A stretch of 64,000 bases of DNA from Corallochytrium limacisporum (lineage: Eukaryota; Opisthokonta), in the NCBI GenBank assembly GCA_002811645.1, contig PDIP01000040.1, positions 63,123 through 127,122 on the forward strand, in the 5' to 3' direction. The position numbers and the translations under genes were made by a program. The notes beneath the pieces were generated by a model. That model made no database searches and was not told where the DNA came from. It was given only the letters and a program-made list of their open reading frames with translations. Of the stretch, positions 20,468 through 30,735 are shown piece after piece. Numbering within the stretch: the first letter of the stretch is position 1; the number at the start of each line of letters is the position of its first letter.

Positions 20468-22598
20468 GATGGTCTCTGCAAACGTGTGTACGTCCCGCGC
20501 CACACCCTCGCTTGATCCAGTCTACCTGTTTTAAGAATTCTGTGAACCTTTGCAGGTACTGTATGCATTCTTAGGCCTGATCACATACCTTGAGCGACAC
20601 ATGATATGATATCACAAGATCAGAAAAGATGTGGCAGAAATGTCGCAGGATCAGCTCGAAGGAAACACACGAACGACGGTCACCACGTCAAAAACAAACT
20701 TAAGCCACTGCACCAGCGATTTTCCTGCGGGGCTGCCCCGCATTCGAATATAACTGATAAACCTAATAAAATAATTAAAGTAATTGAGCGAAAGGGAGGG
20801 AGGGAGGGAGGGAGGGGGTGCACGGGTTCACTGCACACGAACCGGGGAGGTCGCCTCGGTCGGGCAAGTTCCGCGTTGGGCAGTGAACCCGCGGTGCCCC
20901 AATTTTTTTTTTGGGGCAGGAAGTTCAAAGTCACGCAGTGTGAGTGGCCAAGGGCGACGGGAGAACAAAAAATAGAAACCAAACGCAAGGAAACAATATT
21001 GGGCAAAAGCCATAGCCAAATATGAGAACTACAGGGAAGGGAAGTGAAGAGAGGGAGGGGGGGGGAGTAGAATTTTTTTCTGCAAGGGTCCGTCGTGCGG
21101 GAAGACACCGGGGACCGGGGCCGCAGAGCAGCTGCAGTTTTGGACGGCACGCACTGTCGCGCGGGCCACAGAGTAAGCCTGGGTCTTCGGTTCAAACTTC
21201 TCTTCCCGTTGCCAACCAAATTATGCGTAGTACTCTGAATCTTGTGGTATATTTGTATGGCTAACCGGAGTCGTGGCGGTGGCAGCACCAGTTCGAAAGG
21301 CAAGATGGGTACAAGTTCGACCCCCCCCCACCCTTGAAGATCGCTCCTCCTTGGTCCCGGGGCCTCTTTCCCTCTCCGTCCGCTGTTCCTGGGCGAGACA
21401 GGGTAGTTACACGCAGCGAAGAGGTGGCTGGCGAGACCGAACCCAAAGGCAGGGGGGGCACGGTGTGTTGGGAGTGCGTGTCAGAGGGAGAGTGTCCCTG
21501 CTTAAACAGTGGCGTTGTTTGGGGCGGCCGACCCTTTTCTGTGTGTTCTCTCTTTCTTTTCTTTTGGACAAGGGAGCGAGCGGGTTCGCAAAATAAAAAC
21601 CACCTACCCAAGAGAAGAAAAAATAGTGAAACCGGTTGCCCCACCCAAACGCGAACGACGGACAGTTAAGCGGAGGGAATTAGTTCGGGACAGTGGTCCC
21701 ATCGTATGGAAATGCTGATGAATATTACCAACGCATTTGGCACACGCAGCGCATCTTGCTCTGCACACTCTCGGTGTGCGTACTCGCACGAAAGGCAGGT
21801 AGACAGAAAGAAGGGAAAGAAAACCCTTTCGATCCTTTTTTTGGACCCTCCGGGCCTGTCTGTCCTTTGGCCCGAGGCCCTGACGTGGACTCCTTCCCTG
21901 AGAGACAGAGAGAGAGAAAGAGAGAGGGGGAGGCGGGTCTGTTGGCGCGCCTGATGGGGGGGGGGGGGACCCCAAAAATCTTTCTAATCGGGGGCCCCGT
22001 TCCGTCGGTTGGAGGTCGAGGCGGTGGGAAAACATAGGGGAAAGGGGAGGGGGGGGGTGAGAGACAGTAGAGCCCCGTTGAATGCCCTGGACTCGCGAAT
22101 TACGGGAGATGTTGCGATGCGGTAGCGTGTTTCGGGAGTACCCAGAGAGATCACCCCGAAGGTGACAAGAATCTCCATATCCATCGTTCGATGTAAATGT
22201 GCAGCAGTGATAGCCTACCCAGCTGGCTTGCTGCTGGGTTTTTGCGGGAGGCCCATTTTGCTACCAATACGCGGTGGTCCCCTGCTGCGTAGGATGAGAA
22301 CCCCGTGCTTGGTGCCGTGAGCTGACTATAGCGCGCACACTTTTAGACGTGTTTGACCGCGATGGGCTTCAGCCATGGGATCAGCGGAAGCTCACATGAT
22401 TGTTTTGATGCTGATCGAGACGTGATTGAAACTATGTTTAGCACCTGGGTGACGGTGCAAGTAACCATCGAGTTTGACGCGTCCTAGACGCACTGCGCTT
22501 GCGGCAGAGTATTTCAGGATCGCTAACTCTCCGCTTCAGTTGCTGCGGGCTCTCAATGTGCATCACATGTAAAATAGCACACAGTACACAGTATCACC
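20468..22598. other. 2.1-kb G-rich intergenic region
   Basis: No gene is supported. The plus strand is G-rich: an AGGG tetranucleotide run at about 20792-20818, G runs at 21057-21066 and 21957-21968, and GA-rich DNA near 21900-21930. Long frames here translate to Arg/Gly/Pro-rich low-complexity sequence. A 6-bp stem hairpin followed by five T's lies at 22218-22243. The 3' end must carry the lipase promoter. Confidence 0.6.
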
Positions 22599-24284
22599 AT
22601 GTTGTTAGCACTAGTCACGTTCGTGGCCCTGCCGGTGGCCATTCCGCTGCTGCCGGTCATTGTTCTCAGCTCAATATTCTTCGGCACCCGGGCCACTTTG
22701 CGGTGGCCACTCCTGGCCATCGTCGGGGCAGCAACTTGCCTGGACCTGGCCGTGTATTTCATGATCCGGTATGTTGTCTTGTTTTTGGAATGGTCATTGA
22801 TGAACCGCCCCTTCTGCAAGATTCGCGGAGCTTGCCAAGATGCACAGACCTACGACGAATGGGTAAAGGCCGCACGGGAGGCCGACCGTGTCACCGGGTG
22901 GGAGAGTTTCAAGAAGGATCCCCACAGTGAATACTACAACTGGCGTCTGATCGATAAGATGATTGCCGACATCCGGGAATGTCAAGAGCAGGAGGACGTG
23001 GAGCGACTGCAGATTTTGCTGAGCAATTGTTTGCACAAAAATTTTGGTGGTATTCTCAATGAGCCTCTCTACCAGGAAACGCATATTGGCACTAAGTATA
23101 TCATCGAAGAATTCGTCACGGAGGTGAACAAGGCCTTAAAGTACGTTGAAAAGGCCCCAGAGGCTCTAATCAAGAATAAGGACAAGCAGAAGTTCCTGAA
23201 ACACGCACGCATGACCTTCGGCCGCACTGCACTGTGCTTGAGTGGTGGTGGTGGTTTGGGTCACTACCATTTTGGAATGGTTAGGGCCATGCTCGAGGCT
23301 GGCTGTCTGCCTCATATCCTTTCGGGTACCTCCGCGGGTGCTGTGGTTTGCGCTGTTCTCGGTACGCGTACTGATGAGGAACTGTTGGAGACTCTGAAGC
23401 CGGAAATGTACGAGAACATGACCTGCTTCAACGACTCATACGCGGATCGCATCAGCAACTTGTGGAAGTACGGGACTCTGTTTAACCCTAACATCTGGCT
23501 TGAGAAGATCAAGTGGCATGCCAGTGGAAACATGACTTTCCTGGAGGCTTACGAGAAGACTGGACGCATCATTAACCTGACGGCCACACCTTCCGGCAAC
23601 AGTCGCCCACCTTTGCTAATGAACTACCTGCTGACCCCTCACGTCACCATCGGCAGTGCTGTGGTGGCCAGTAGCGCCGTCCCTGGGCTTGTACCGTCGG
23701 TCAATCTGCTTGAAAAGGATTCCAAGGGTAATCTACGGCCGTATCATGGTGATGACACTATGTGGCGTGACGGTGCCTTCACAACTGACCTACCTCTTCA
23801 GGCGTTGGGTGAAATGTTCAATGTGTCATACTTTATTGTCTCCCAGCTGAATCCCCACATTGCACCCTTCTTCTACAACAGCCGTGGAGAGGCTGGCGGG
23901 CCCAGTGTGTGGCGTAAGCATAGCGGTGGCTGGCGTGGAGGTTTCCTTTTGAGTGCTATGGAGCTGTACTTGAAAGAAGACATGCGCCGGAACATGCGCG
24001 TATTGGGTGCTCTCGATCTGCTTCCTGCCATGTTCGGATTCAGTTGGAGCCTAGTATTCCTGCAAGATTTTGAGGGCAATCTAACCATGGTACCACCACT
24101 CCGCATTCGGGACTATCTGCGCATCATTTCGGATCCGACCTACGAAGACGAGGCACACTACTTGCATCAGGGCGAGCTGGTCGCATGGCAGAAGATGTCG
24201 TTGCTCAAGAACCGCATCTCCATCGGACAACAGCTTGTCATGTCCATGCGTGCTGTTGGTCTACCTAGCGATGATCCTATGTAA
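22599..24284 (+). CDS. patatin-like triacylglycerol lipase, Tgl3/Tgl4/SDP1 type
   Basis: The 561-residue protein has two N-terminal hydrophobic segments (about 3-30 and 34-66), a DUF3336-type region (EWVKAAREADRVTGWESFKK and following, about 85-200) and a patatin domain. Catalytic features are visible: the oxyanion loop LSGGGGLGHYHFG, the nucleophile S245 in GTSAG and D391 in RDGAF, giving the Ser-Asp dyad. This order is that of yeast Tgl3/4/5 and plant SDP1, which hydrolyse triacylglycerol at lipid droplets. Lipid-droplet or ER location is inferred. The C-terminal tail includes AWQKMSLLKNRISIGQQL. Neighbouring genes give no pathway link. Confidence 0.92.
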   Translation: MLLALVTFVALPVAIPLLPVIVLSSIFFGTRATLRWPLLAIVGAATCLDLAVYFMIRYVVLFLEWSLMNRPFCKIRGACQDAQTYDEWVKAAREADRVTGWESFKKDPHSEYYNWRLIDKMIADIRECQEQEDVERLQILLSNCLHKNFGGILNEPLYQETHIGTKYIIEEFVTEVNKALKYVEKAPEALIKNKDKQKFLKHARMTFGRTALCLSGGGGLGHYHFGMVRAMLEAGCLPHILSGTSAGAVVCAVLGTRTDEELLETLKPEMYENMTCFNDSYADRISNLWKYGTLFNPNIWLEKIKWHASGNMTFLEAYEKTGRIINLTATPSGNSRPPLLMNYLLTPHVTIGSAVVASSAVPGLVPSVNLLEKDSKGNLRPYHGDDTMWRDGAFTTDLPLQALGEMFNVSYFIVSQLNPHIAPFFYNSRGEAGGPSVWRKHSGGWRGGFLLSAMELYLKEDMRRNMRVLGALDLLPAMFGFSWSLVFLQDFEGNLTMVPPLRIRDYLRIISDPTYEDEAHYLHQGELVAWQKMSLLKNRISIGQQLVMSMRAVGLPSDDPM

Positions 24285-24880
24285 GTGGGATGTAGTCAAG
24301 TTCCGGGAAACCATCACAGTGACGCTGCACCGTGCACCATAGCATCATAAAATGGAAGACAGAACGAAGTAAGTTCACGACACTGCATGCTCTGCAAAAC
24401 GAGGGCCATTAAAGAATGCACAAAAAACCCAAAGAATAACGTGTACATATCCATAAACACTCTAGTTCACAGCTATAACATCCCTTTGTCCGTCTGAACA
24501 GGCTCCGAGGCGCTGCTCCCAGTTTTTCTTGACCTTAACCCCCTGCCAGGGGGGGCCTCCGCCGGCCCCCCCTCCCCTCTTCGTGCCCTTTGCAAGGTGA
24601 CCTGCTGCGCGTGGAGAGACCGCAGGGAAGCCTTCGTGGGGCGCCAAAACTGTTAAGGCATTGTTGGCTATTTCCAGTGACTCAACGATGGGATTTTGAA
24701 TTTAATCTTCCATTGTTTGTATGTCTATTTGTTAGTGATACTATCATTTAGTGAGTATTTTGTTGTAAACCATAGGTTTCTTATCGATGTATGGAAGTAT
24801 GTAGCGAAATGATTTGAGAAACAAGCAACCACGGAAAGGCTATAGTAGGCTTAGTTGGTGATTAATTGCGTCATTTCACC
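24285..24880. other. intergenic region with GC hairpin
   Basis: No gene. A perfect 9-bp inverted repeat (24549-24557 with 24564-24572, loop TCCGCC) is the only clear structure; it belongs to the C/G-tract elements described in the findings. Confidence 0.6.
24549..24572. repeat. perfect GC inverted repeat
   Basis: The arms GGGGGGGCC and GGCCCCCCC flank a 6-base loop, giving a very stable potential hairpin between the lipase stop and the TAF4 start. Confidence 0.8.
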
Positions 24881-26539
24881 ATGGCTGAGTCGGAAACACG
24901 GGAGCGGTTGTTTGCAGCAGCAGATCACCCTCTGAAGAATTACACACCTGGGCATCTGGAACTGGTCACGCGAACGACGGGACAATTAATAGACGCACAG
25001 AGATGGTTCCTGACCCATGCACAACAGATCATGTTAGAATTTTCTGTGGACCAGAACGCATTGAACATTGTGCAGCCTTGTTTGTCAACGAACCTAGCAG
25101 GAAAGGATATGCGAAACAAATTGAAAGCATTAATTCAGAAGATTGTGGACAAATACCCTGCGTCTGTTCCTGAAAGCGTGTCTATTCTGTTGGATCCATC
25201 AAAGGAGCAGGAACTGCAAGGATTCGTCACCCATATGATCAATGAAGGATTATTCACTGTGATTAGGGCACTAGTCGAGATGTTCTTCGAAAAGATTAAC
25301 GCCTTAGTTAAACACGACGAAGAAATGAACAAGGTTCCAGAGGCCAGTCGGATTATGAAGATTCGAGAAAGAATGCTCGGTGGCGAAGACATCATGGTAG
25401 CTTTTGGTTCCCTTACTAGCAACGAGACCATCTACGGACATCTGCAGTTCTCCACTCAGATTCCATACTTGATCCTTGTCTGGAACCACGTACTGCATAT
25501 GCAGGATTTTTTGAACCATACTCTGTCGTCCGTCAATCTCTTCCCACTGAAGATGAATCCCAAGGTTACAGGTGAACGCGGCCCGCTGTACTTCTACCGC
25601 AATCAACCGACTATGGCCAGTGATGTGGAAGTCAGGACGCACATTGCCGCTATGCCGGGTGATCGTTTGATGTCCAAGGCACTCTCGGAGCCACCCCTGT
25701 GCCGTAGTCCACTGATGCCACAGAGCTATACAGGGCTTTTGCTCGGAGACACCCCAGGTGCTCTCGGAGAACACACAACGGCAGAACGTGACGATGGCCG
25801 TGGTGGTTCTGAGCCCTACGGCGAAGAATTTGCAATGAACCTGCTGATTCTCAAAGCGAAAATGCACGTGTATGCGCAACGGGCGATGCTAGAAAACGTC
25901 GATCCAGAGGTGCTGAGCTACCTGGCAGCATGCATTGATGACCAGCTGCGGGAAATATTTGAGGCCCTTGGGCACATTAGTAATCACAGAGAGGAACGTC
26001 TCAAGGAAGTGTATGATAACAAGGTGGTCAGTGATCCACGTGCGCAATTGCAGCTCTACAATGACCGCGAAGCTGCCATTCAAAAGTCACAGAACGAACA
26101 GTTGCATCGTCGGAAACTGCAGGCCACCGCCGGGGAGGCCGGTCCTGCCACTGGGACTAAGGCAGGTCCCTCTAAGGCCGACAAGGCCAAGTTGGACTCA
26201 CTGAAAAGCATGCTCAGCGTCGGACGAAAGCGTAAGAAACCTGAACCGTCACCTCGGAAGAACACAAGTGCCATGCCTGGCGTTTCGCGCTTGAACGGCG
26301 TACCCCAGGCCTCTACACGCACTAGCGGACGGGGCAGCGCCAGTGGCACCGCCCGTGTCTCCCGTATCCGCACCGTGGACCTAACCTTCATGATGCAACA
26401 CAACCGCTACTGGCGCAAGTCTCCGATCCTCTACGAGGCGCTCCAGGCCAGTCCGTTCAATGCCATGCCGCTACCGGGAAGCGGCGGAACGAATCGTGGG
26501 GCTTCGAGTGGCATTCCGGCGTTCGGGTCGACCGTGTAA
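24881..26539 (+). CDS. TAF4: TFIID subunit TAF4-like
   Basis: The 552-residue protein matches TAF4 in its C-terminal half: the histone-fold region LENVDPEVLSYLAACIDDQL, then FEALGHISNHREERLKEV, the VSDPRAQLQLYNDRE segment, a basic linker (GRKRKKPEPSPRK) and the final RIRTVDLTFMMQHNRYWRKS block, which corresponds to the RI-R-DL-F-ME element ending metazoan TAF4. TAF4 pairs with TAF12 in the core of TFIID and acts in the nucleus at RNA polymerase II promoters. The N-terminal 300 residues are helical with no recognised domain. The ATG at 24881 in an ACCATGG context was chosen; a TTG five codons earlier is in frame. It is shorter than animal TAF4, lacking the long Q-rich region. Confidence 0.88.
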   Translation: MAESETRERLFAAADHPLKNYTPGHLELVTRTTGQLIDAQRWFLTHAQQIMLEFSVDQNALNIVQPCLSTNLAGKDMRNKLKALIQKIVDKYPASVPESVSILLDPSKEQELQGFVTHMINEGLFTVIRALVEMFFEKINALVKHDEEMNKVPEASRIMKIRERMLGGEDIMVAFGSLTSNETIYGHLQFSTQIPYLILVWNHVLHMQDFLNHTLSSVNLFPLKMNPKVTGERGPLYFYRNQPTMASDVEVRTHIAAMPGDRLMSKALSEPPLCRSPLMPQSYTGLLLGDTPGALGEHTTAERDDGRGGSEPYGEEFAMNLLILKAKMHVYAQRAMLENVDPEVLSYLAACIDDQLREIFEALGHISNHREERLKEVYDNKVVSDPRAQLQLYNDREAAIQKSQNEQLHRRKLQATAGEAGPATGTKAGPSKADKAKLDSLKSMLSVGRKRKKPEPSPRKNTSAMPGVSRLNGVPQASTRTSGRGSASGTARVSRIRTVDLTFMMQHNRYWRKSPILYEALQASPFNAMPLPGSGGTNRGASSGIPAFGSTV

Positions 26540-26835
26540 CACCCAGGCCCTCCCTCTCCCCTCTCTCAAGGGTCCGGCGGTATTTCGGCGCCAAATTTCC
26601 AAAACGGCCCCCACCACCTCCTCTCTCCTCTCCCCCAATCCCCACCCTCCGTCGCCTTCGTGCGGGTGGTGGGTCTGTTGGTGACCGTCGACTGGATTAT
26701 CCTTCGGTGTTTGAGATGGAGGCCGGCATGGTATTTGTACATACCGTACGGAATTATTATCATGTGCACTTACATAAAAAACTGATACAGCACGATTAAA
26801 TTTGCAAAAATAAGTTTGATCTTTTCAGGGGAAAG

Positions 26836-28332
26836 ATGCCGCAGGTGGCTGGCCAGGGACGGGCCATCGGCCAGGAGATTCATACAAGCACGGTAGAGCT
26901 GCTTGAACTACTGAAGCGTCAGAGGGCAGTACTCGAGGGCTTAAACTCAGGTACTGATTCTGCAGTTGAGTTTGTAGGCCAGGGCGAGAATGTAGTTTCT
27001 ATCAGCCAGCAAGGGACGAATGAGCAACCGCGGCCATTGCAGTCGGAGGAGGACTTTGATGCGAAATATGCACGAATAATTAAAGACAAAGACACACTGA
27101 TAAAGGCACAGACAGAAGAAATCACTGCACTGAACAAAAATCTGGACAAAATTCAGGGATCGATGCAGCGGGCCACTTACCTGGTCAATGCCCTTGAGGA
27201 GGAAAAGAAGGAAGCGGTTGCTGAAGCAAGAGAATGGAAACGGCTTTACGAAGCCGAGGAACAGAAGACGAAGCAGGAAGTGGAGAATATGGAACATTTA
27301 CAGAAACGTGTGGTGCTACTGTCCGAGGCTTTGGATCGCTTGGAGGACAAGAAACGTTCGCAACGCAAGGAGAACAAGCGCCCAACGACGGTTACCCGCG
27401 GAATCCAGGTCACAGTTCCGTTCGCGGATCCCATCTCGCAAGAGATGTCCCTGGAACTCAAGTACAGTCCTCAAAACGAGTCGATAGATGAAATAGCTGT
27501 CGACAAACGGCAGGTGGCGACCGATTTTAAGAGGGAACTGGACCAACTGAGGCAGTTCATGGAAACCACACTGGCCAGCATTCCCCCGGAGGAAGGGGAC
27601 CTTGACAACACTGCAGGAGCCCCAAAATCAGGCGCTCAAGCAGCGGGTAATCTGTCCTTGAACCTCCCGGTTACAGAAGCCGAAAAGGCTGTGGATTCTG
27701 CAGAGCACTGTCTGAGCAAGAGTATGGTCACAGATCCTTCAACATTCAAGACACCGGATATCGTGGCCAAGTTCTCTAAAGTCAGACCGACCATTCCTGA
27801 AACCCCCGAATCTCCGCAGGAATTCCAGCCATCGGACAATGCCTTAGTTGAGCTCAACGATTTGTTCAACCGCGCCGGGACCGTGACCCCTCGAGATGCA
27901 TCTCCGCTGACCACTGCCAGGAGCAATGTGTCACAGTTATCAGTATTCACAACCAGCAGCAACACGCAGACTCATCTGCCCGCAGTGACGGACATCTTCC
28001 GCAAATTGATGGCAGAACAGAAACCAAAGAAGAAAATCAGCAAGAAGACGATCCGAGCACCGGCTTTGCCGCAACAGAAACTGCCGTCCAAGAAGGGAAG
28101 GCCTGCAAATGCGAAAACAAACGACGAAAATGCCAAGCCGGCAACCAAGAAACAGAATATCAAAGCACAACAGCTGCAGAAGGGCAGCGCCATCCACAAG
28201 ACAACGAGCACTGCTGCCAAACCGAAGACAACCAGCGGCAACGCTACCCGTCGGCATGCCCTTCAACCCCGCCAGTCCGGCAATCAGCACCAGCAACAAC
28301 AGGCACCGGTTGCCACATTGACCTGGGTGTAA
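26836..28332 (+). CDS. coiled-coil protein with basic C terminus, unknown
   Basis: The 498-residue product has a coiled coil at about 75-185 (LIKAQTEEITALNKNLDKI, then VEDMEHLQ-like heptads), a central Ser/Thr/Pro-rich region and a strongly basic Lys/Ala/Gln-rich tail (KPKKKISKKTIRAP and following). An N-terminal coiled coil with a basic tail is seen in several chromosome and spindle proteins, including shugoshins, but I see no diagnostic motif and assign no function. The ATG follows a CTTTTCAG acceptor-like site by 7 bases, suggesting a 5' UTR intron. It lies in a plus-strand run after TAF4. Confidence 0.8.
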   Translation: MPQVAGQGRAIGQEIHTSTVELLELLKRQRAVLEGLNSGTDSAVEFVGQGENVVSISQQGTNEQPRPLQSEEDFDAKYARIIKDKDTLIKAQTEEITALNKNLDKIQGSMQRATYLVNALEEEKKEAVAEAREWKRLYEAEEQKTKQEVENMEHLQKRVVLLSEALDRLEDKKRSQRKENKRPTTVTRGIQVTVPFADPISQEMSLELKYSPQNESIDEIAVDKRQVATDFKRELDQLRQFMETTLASIPPEEGDLDNTAGAPKSGAQAAGNLSLNLPVTEAEKAVDSAEHCLSKSMVTDPSTFKTPDIVAKFSKVRPTIPETPESPQEFQPSDNALVELNDLFNRAGTVTPRDASPLTTARSNVSQLSVFTTSSNTQTHLPAVTDIFRKLMAEQKPKKKISKKTIRAPALPQQKLPSKKGRPANAKTNDENAKPATKKQNIKAQQLQKGSAIHKTTSTAAKPKTTSGNATRRHALQPRQSGNQHQQQQAPVATLTWV

Positions 28333-30735
28333 CGGAGCGAGCGGAGCCGTGCCGCTTAACAAGGGGAGTCTGTTTTAAGTTCGCAGTCATACCCAAGGGA
28401 TCCCGTGTCCCGGCACCTCACCCCCCCCCCTTCCCCCGTCCGAACCCGGTACGGAGGCGGGCCGACCAGATTATCAGTACCACTAGAACACCAGTCGAAC
28501 TGTTTTCTCCCACTCTTCGATTAACATATTCGGTCACCCCTTTTACCCTTTTGTAACGGACCTGTTCCCCCTTTTACCGTTGAACACAGTGGTGATGATT
28601 TCAATTTTCTGCTCTCTGGTGCCCCTGACGTTAGTCAGCCGTGGAGCCCTCACGGACGCGCCCCCAGGCGGGCCATTTTTTTGGGCTTTCAGTTGCCTCC
28701 TTCCTCCCTCCCCGGTGTGGTTGGGGGGGGGGGGGAAGTGCCTTTGTTTTGGGTTTGGTGTCTCGCGCGCCGGAGACAGCGGCAGGGGTGTGTGTTCAGG
28801 CTTTTGTCCCAGAAGAGAGACAGATATTGAAAACAATGAAAGAATACCGCCTAAAAGGAATGAGGGAACACACTCGGGGTGATGGGCAGGAAGAGATGGT
28901 ATCGACACTGGCGGGACGTAGCCGCCCAGAGTCAAGGAAAGGGTAGGGGGAGGGAGGTGGAAGGAGTCAACACGCTCGGTTGGCCCGTTGCTGTTGTGTT
29001 ATGTCTACGGGATCAACCTCTCTCCCCAATTAGGACCCGCTATTTGGCCAGTGGCGTTGTGAGCGTGCCTCTCTGCTCCGTGAGTTTCTTTCCCATATAT
29101 TATGTATGTGACCTTGGGAATGTAACAGCAATAGGATATCATGCAGAGTTTTGGTAAGCAAGTAGCCCTGCTGCTTTTGTGTGGATCCCCTTCCTGGCGA
29201 AATTAATCACCATACATTTGCTATTGACATGCACGAAGGGAGACGTTGGACCTTTGGCCGTGGGACGAAGGAACCGCAGGGAGAGCCGGGGGGGAAGAGG
29301 GGGGCAGGCCGATCTGCGTGAACCAACAAACGCACACTCTCTCCCAGCACAAAGACACACGCACAGAGACACAGGAGTAGACACAGGAGTCGTCCTGGAG
29401 AAAAGTTCCATATGCTCCAACGCCTGTTCTTTGCCCGGACAACCCGAAGGAATGCCATCGCCCACCGTGCTGCCCCATTCCACGCTGGCGTTGGGGGTGT
29501 GCATTCTTAGCGAAATCATCGGGAGGTAGTAGCTGAAGTTTCCATAGTTCGACAACCGGCCTTCGTTCCACAATTTCCGTACTCAACGTACGTCCGAAAA
29601 GGACGGGCTTCACGAGAAGTTCGACCCAAGGTACGGGGCAGCGTGCCATTTTTGGTCGCATTGGATGCCTCGATTGCATGCTTCCGTTCGTCCTTGTTCC
29701 TTCTTTTAACATTTAATACATTTAATATGGAACCGGACGAAAGTAAAGAGCGGCGGATCCCTGGCAGCGCGTGTCCGTGTGTACAACCAAGTGCGATTCA
29801 TTTTTGGCGCTGCCAAGCGGTGGACGCCAGGGGAGAGTAAGGAAAACCTTTGGGCGAATGTGTGGCCCGAGTGCATACTCACTCCCCAGTCTGTTTCTTG
29901 GTAGTTTGGCCAGTAGTGGGCATTCGGCACACGCTCCGGTGTGCCACCTACCTTCTCACCGCAAAGGGGGCTTGAACTACGCCAAAGTGCTGAATTTCCT
30001 GTGCATAACTCCGTGGCCAATGTCCCGTGATGTACGGTAGGGCGCAAGGTTGACCGACTTCTTGACCTGGCCCTGGCCCCTCCCCCGTGTTTCCTATTTC
30101 TTTTTTTTTTTTTGGTTGCTGCTGCCGGAAACTGCTACAGAACAAGTTCTTCCTTACTCCTCCCCTCCTTCCATTTCTTTCACCCGTCACGTAGACAAGG
30201 CCAGTGTATGGTTCGGAATCGGGGCGCACCGGTACTCGAGCCCTACGGCCGCGGAAAGGAGTGTGTGTGGTTGTGGCGATCCATTTCCCTCAGTATTGTG
30301 ACGCGGTGTTTGTTTCGGGCAGGAGCACGGGTCTCTTGCTCTGCTTTCAGACCGAGGATTGCGATGAATGGAATGGCTGGAACGAACGGGAAGCAATATG
30401 GACCCTGGTGTTTCGGTCTACTTACGGAGACAATTCACGCGATGATATTGGTGGTGTGTGGTTTGAAGGCCTCTTTACCTACTGAAGAGTACTGAGGGTA
30501 CTTCGGACTTGGTGGACAGGAACAGTAAACAGAATCAATACGAGCTGTACAAGACAGGAACTGGGACAAAAACCAGTTGTGACAAAGGCTTGAGTTCTTT
30601 TCGTAAACACCCCCTTTTTAAGGTTAGACTCCAGTGGGACATGCAGTAAGGTCCTCTGCGACATACCACAGATTGTTACTATTGGTTTCTTTAAAGTTTG
30701 CCGGTTTGTATAAAGAGTGGAACCACCCTTCGACT
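28333..30735. other. 2.4-kb intergenic region
   Basis: No supported gene. Open frames of up to 163 codons on both strands give Pro/Gly/Cys-rich translations without domains. The stretch contains C or G runs at about 28422-28431 and 28725-28735 and a T12-13 run near 30102-30113. The 3' end must hold the promoter of the GT61-like gene. Confidence 0.6.

Noticed and set aside
22218-22243. Hairpin followed by T5 resembling an intrinsic terminator
   Set aside because: The stem is only 6 bp, no gene ends nearby, and such terminators are not expected in a eukaryotic nuclear genome.
29139-29712. Overlapping 144- and 163-codon minus-strand frames
   Set aside because: They are Pro/Arg/Cys-rich with no domain, and two frames of the same DNA are open, as expected of G/C-biased non-coding sequence.
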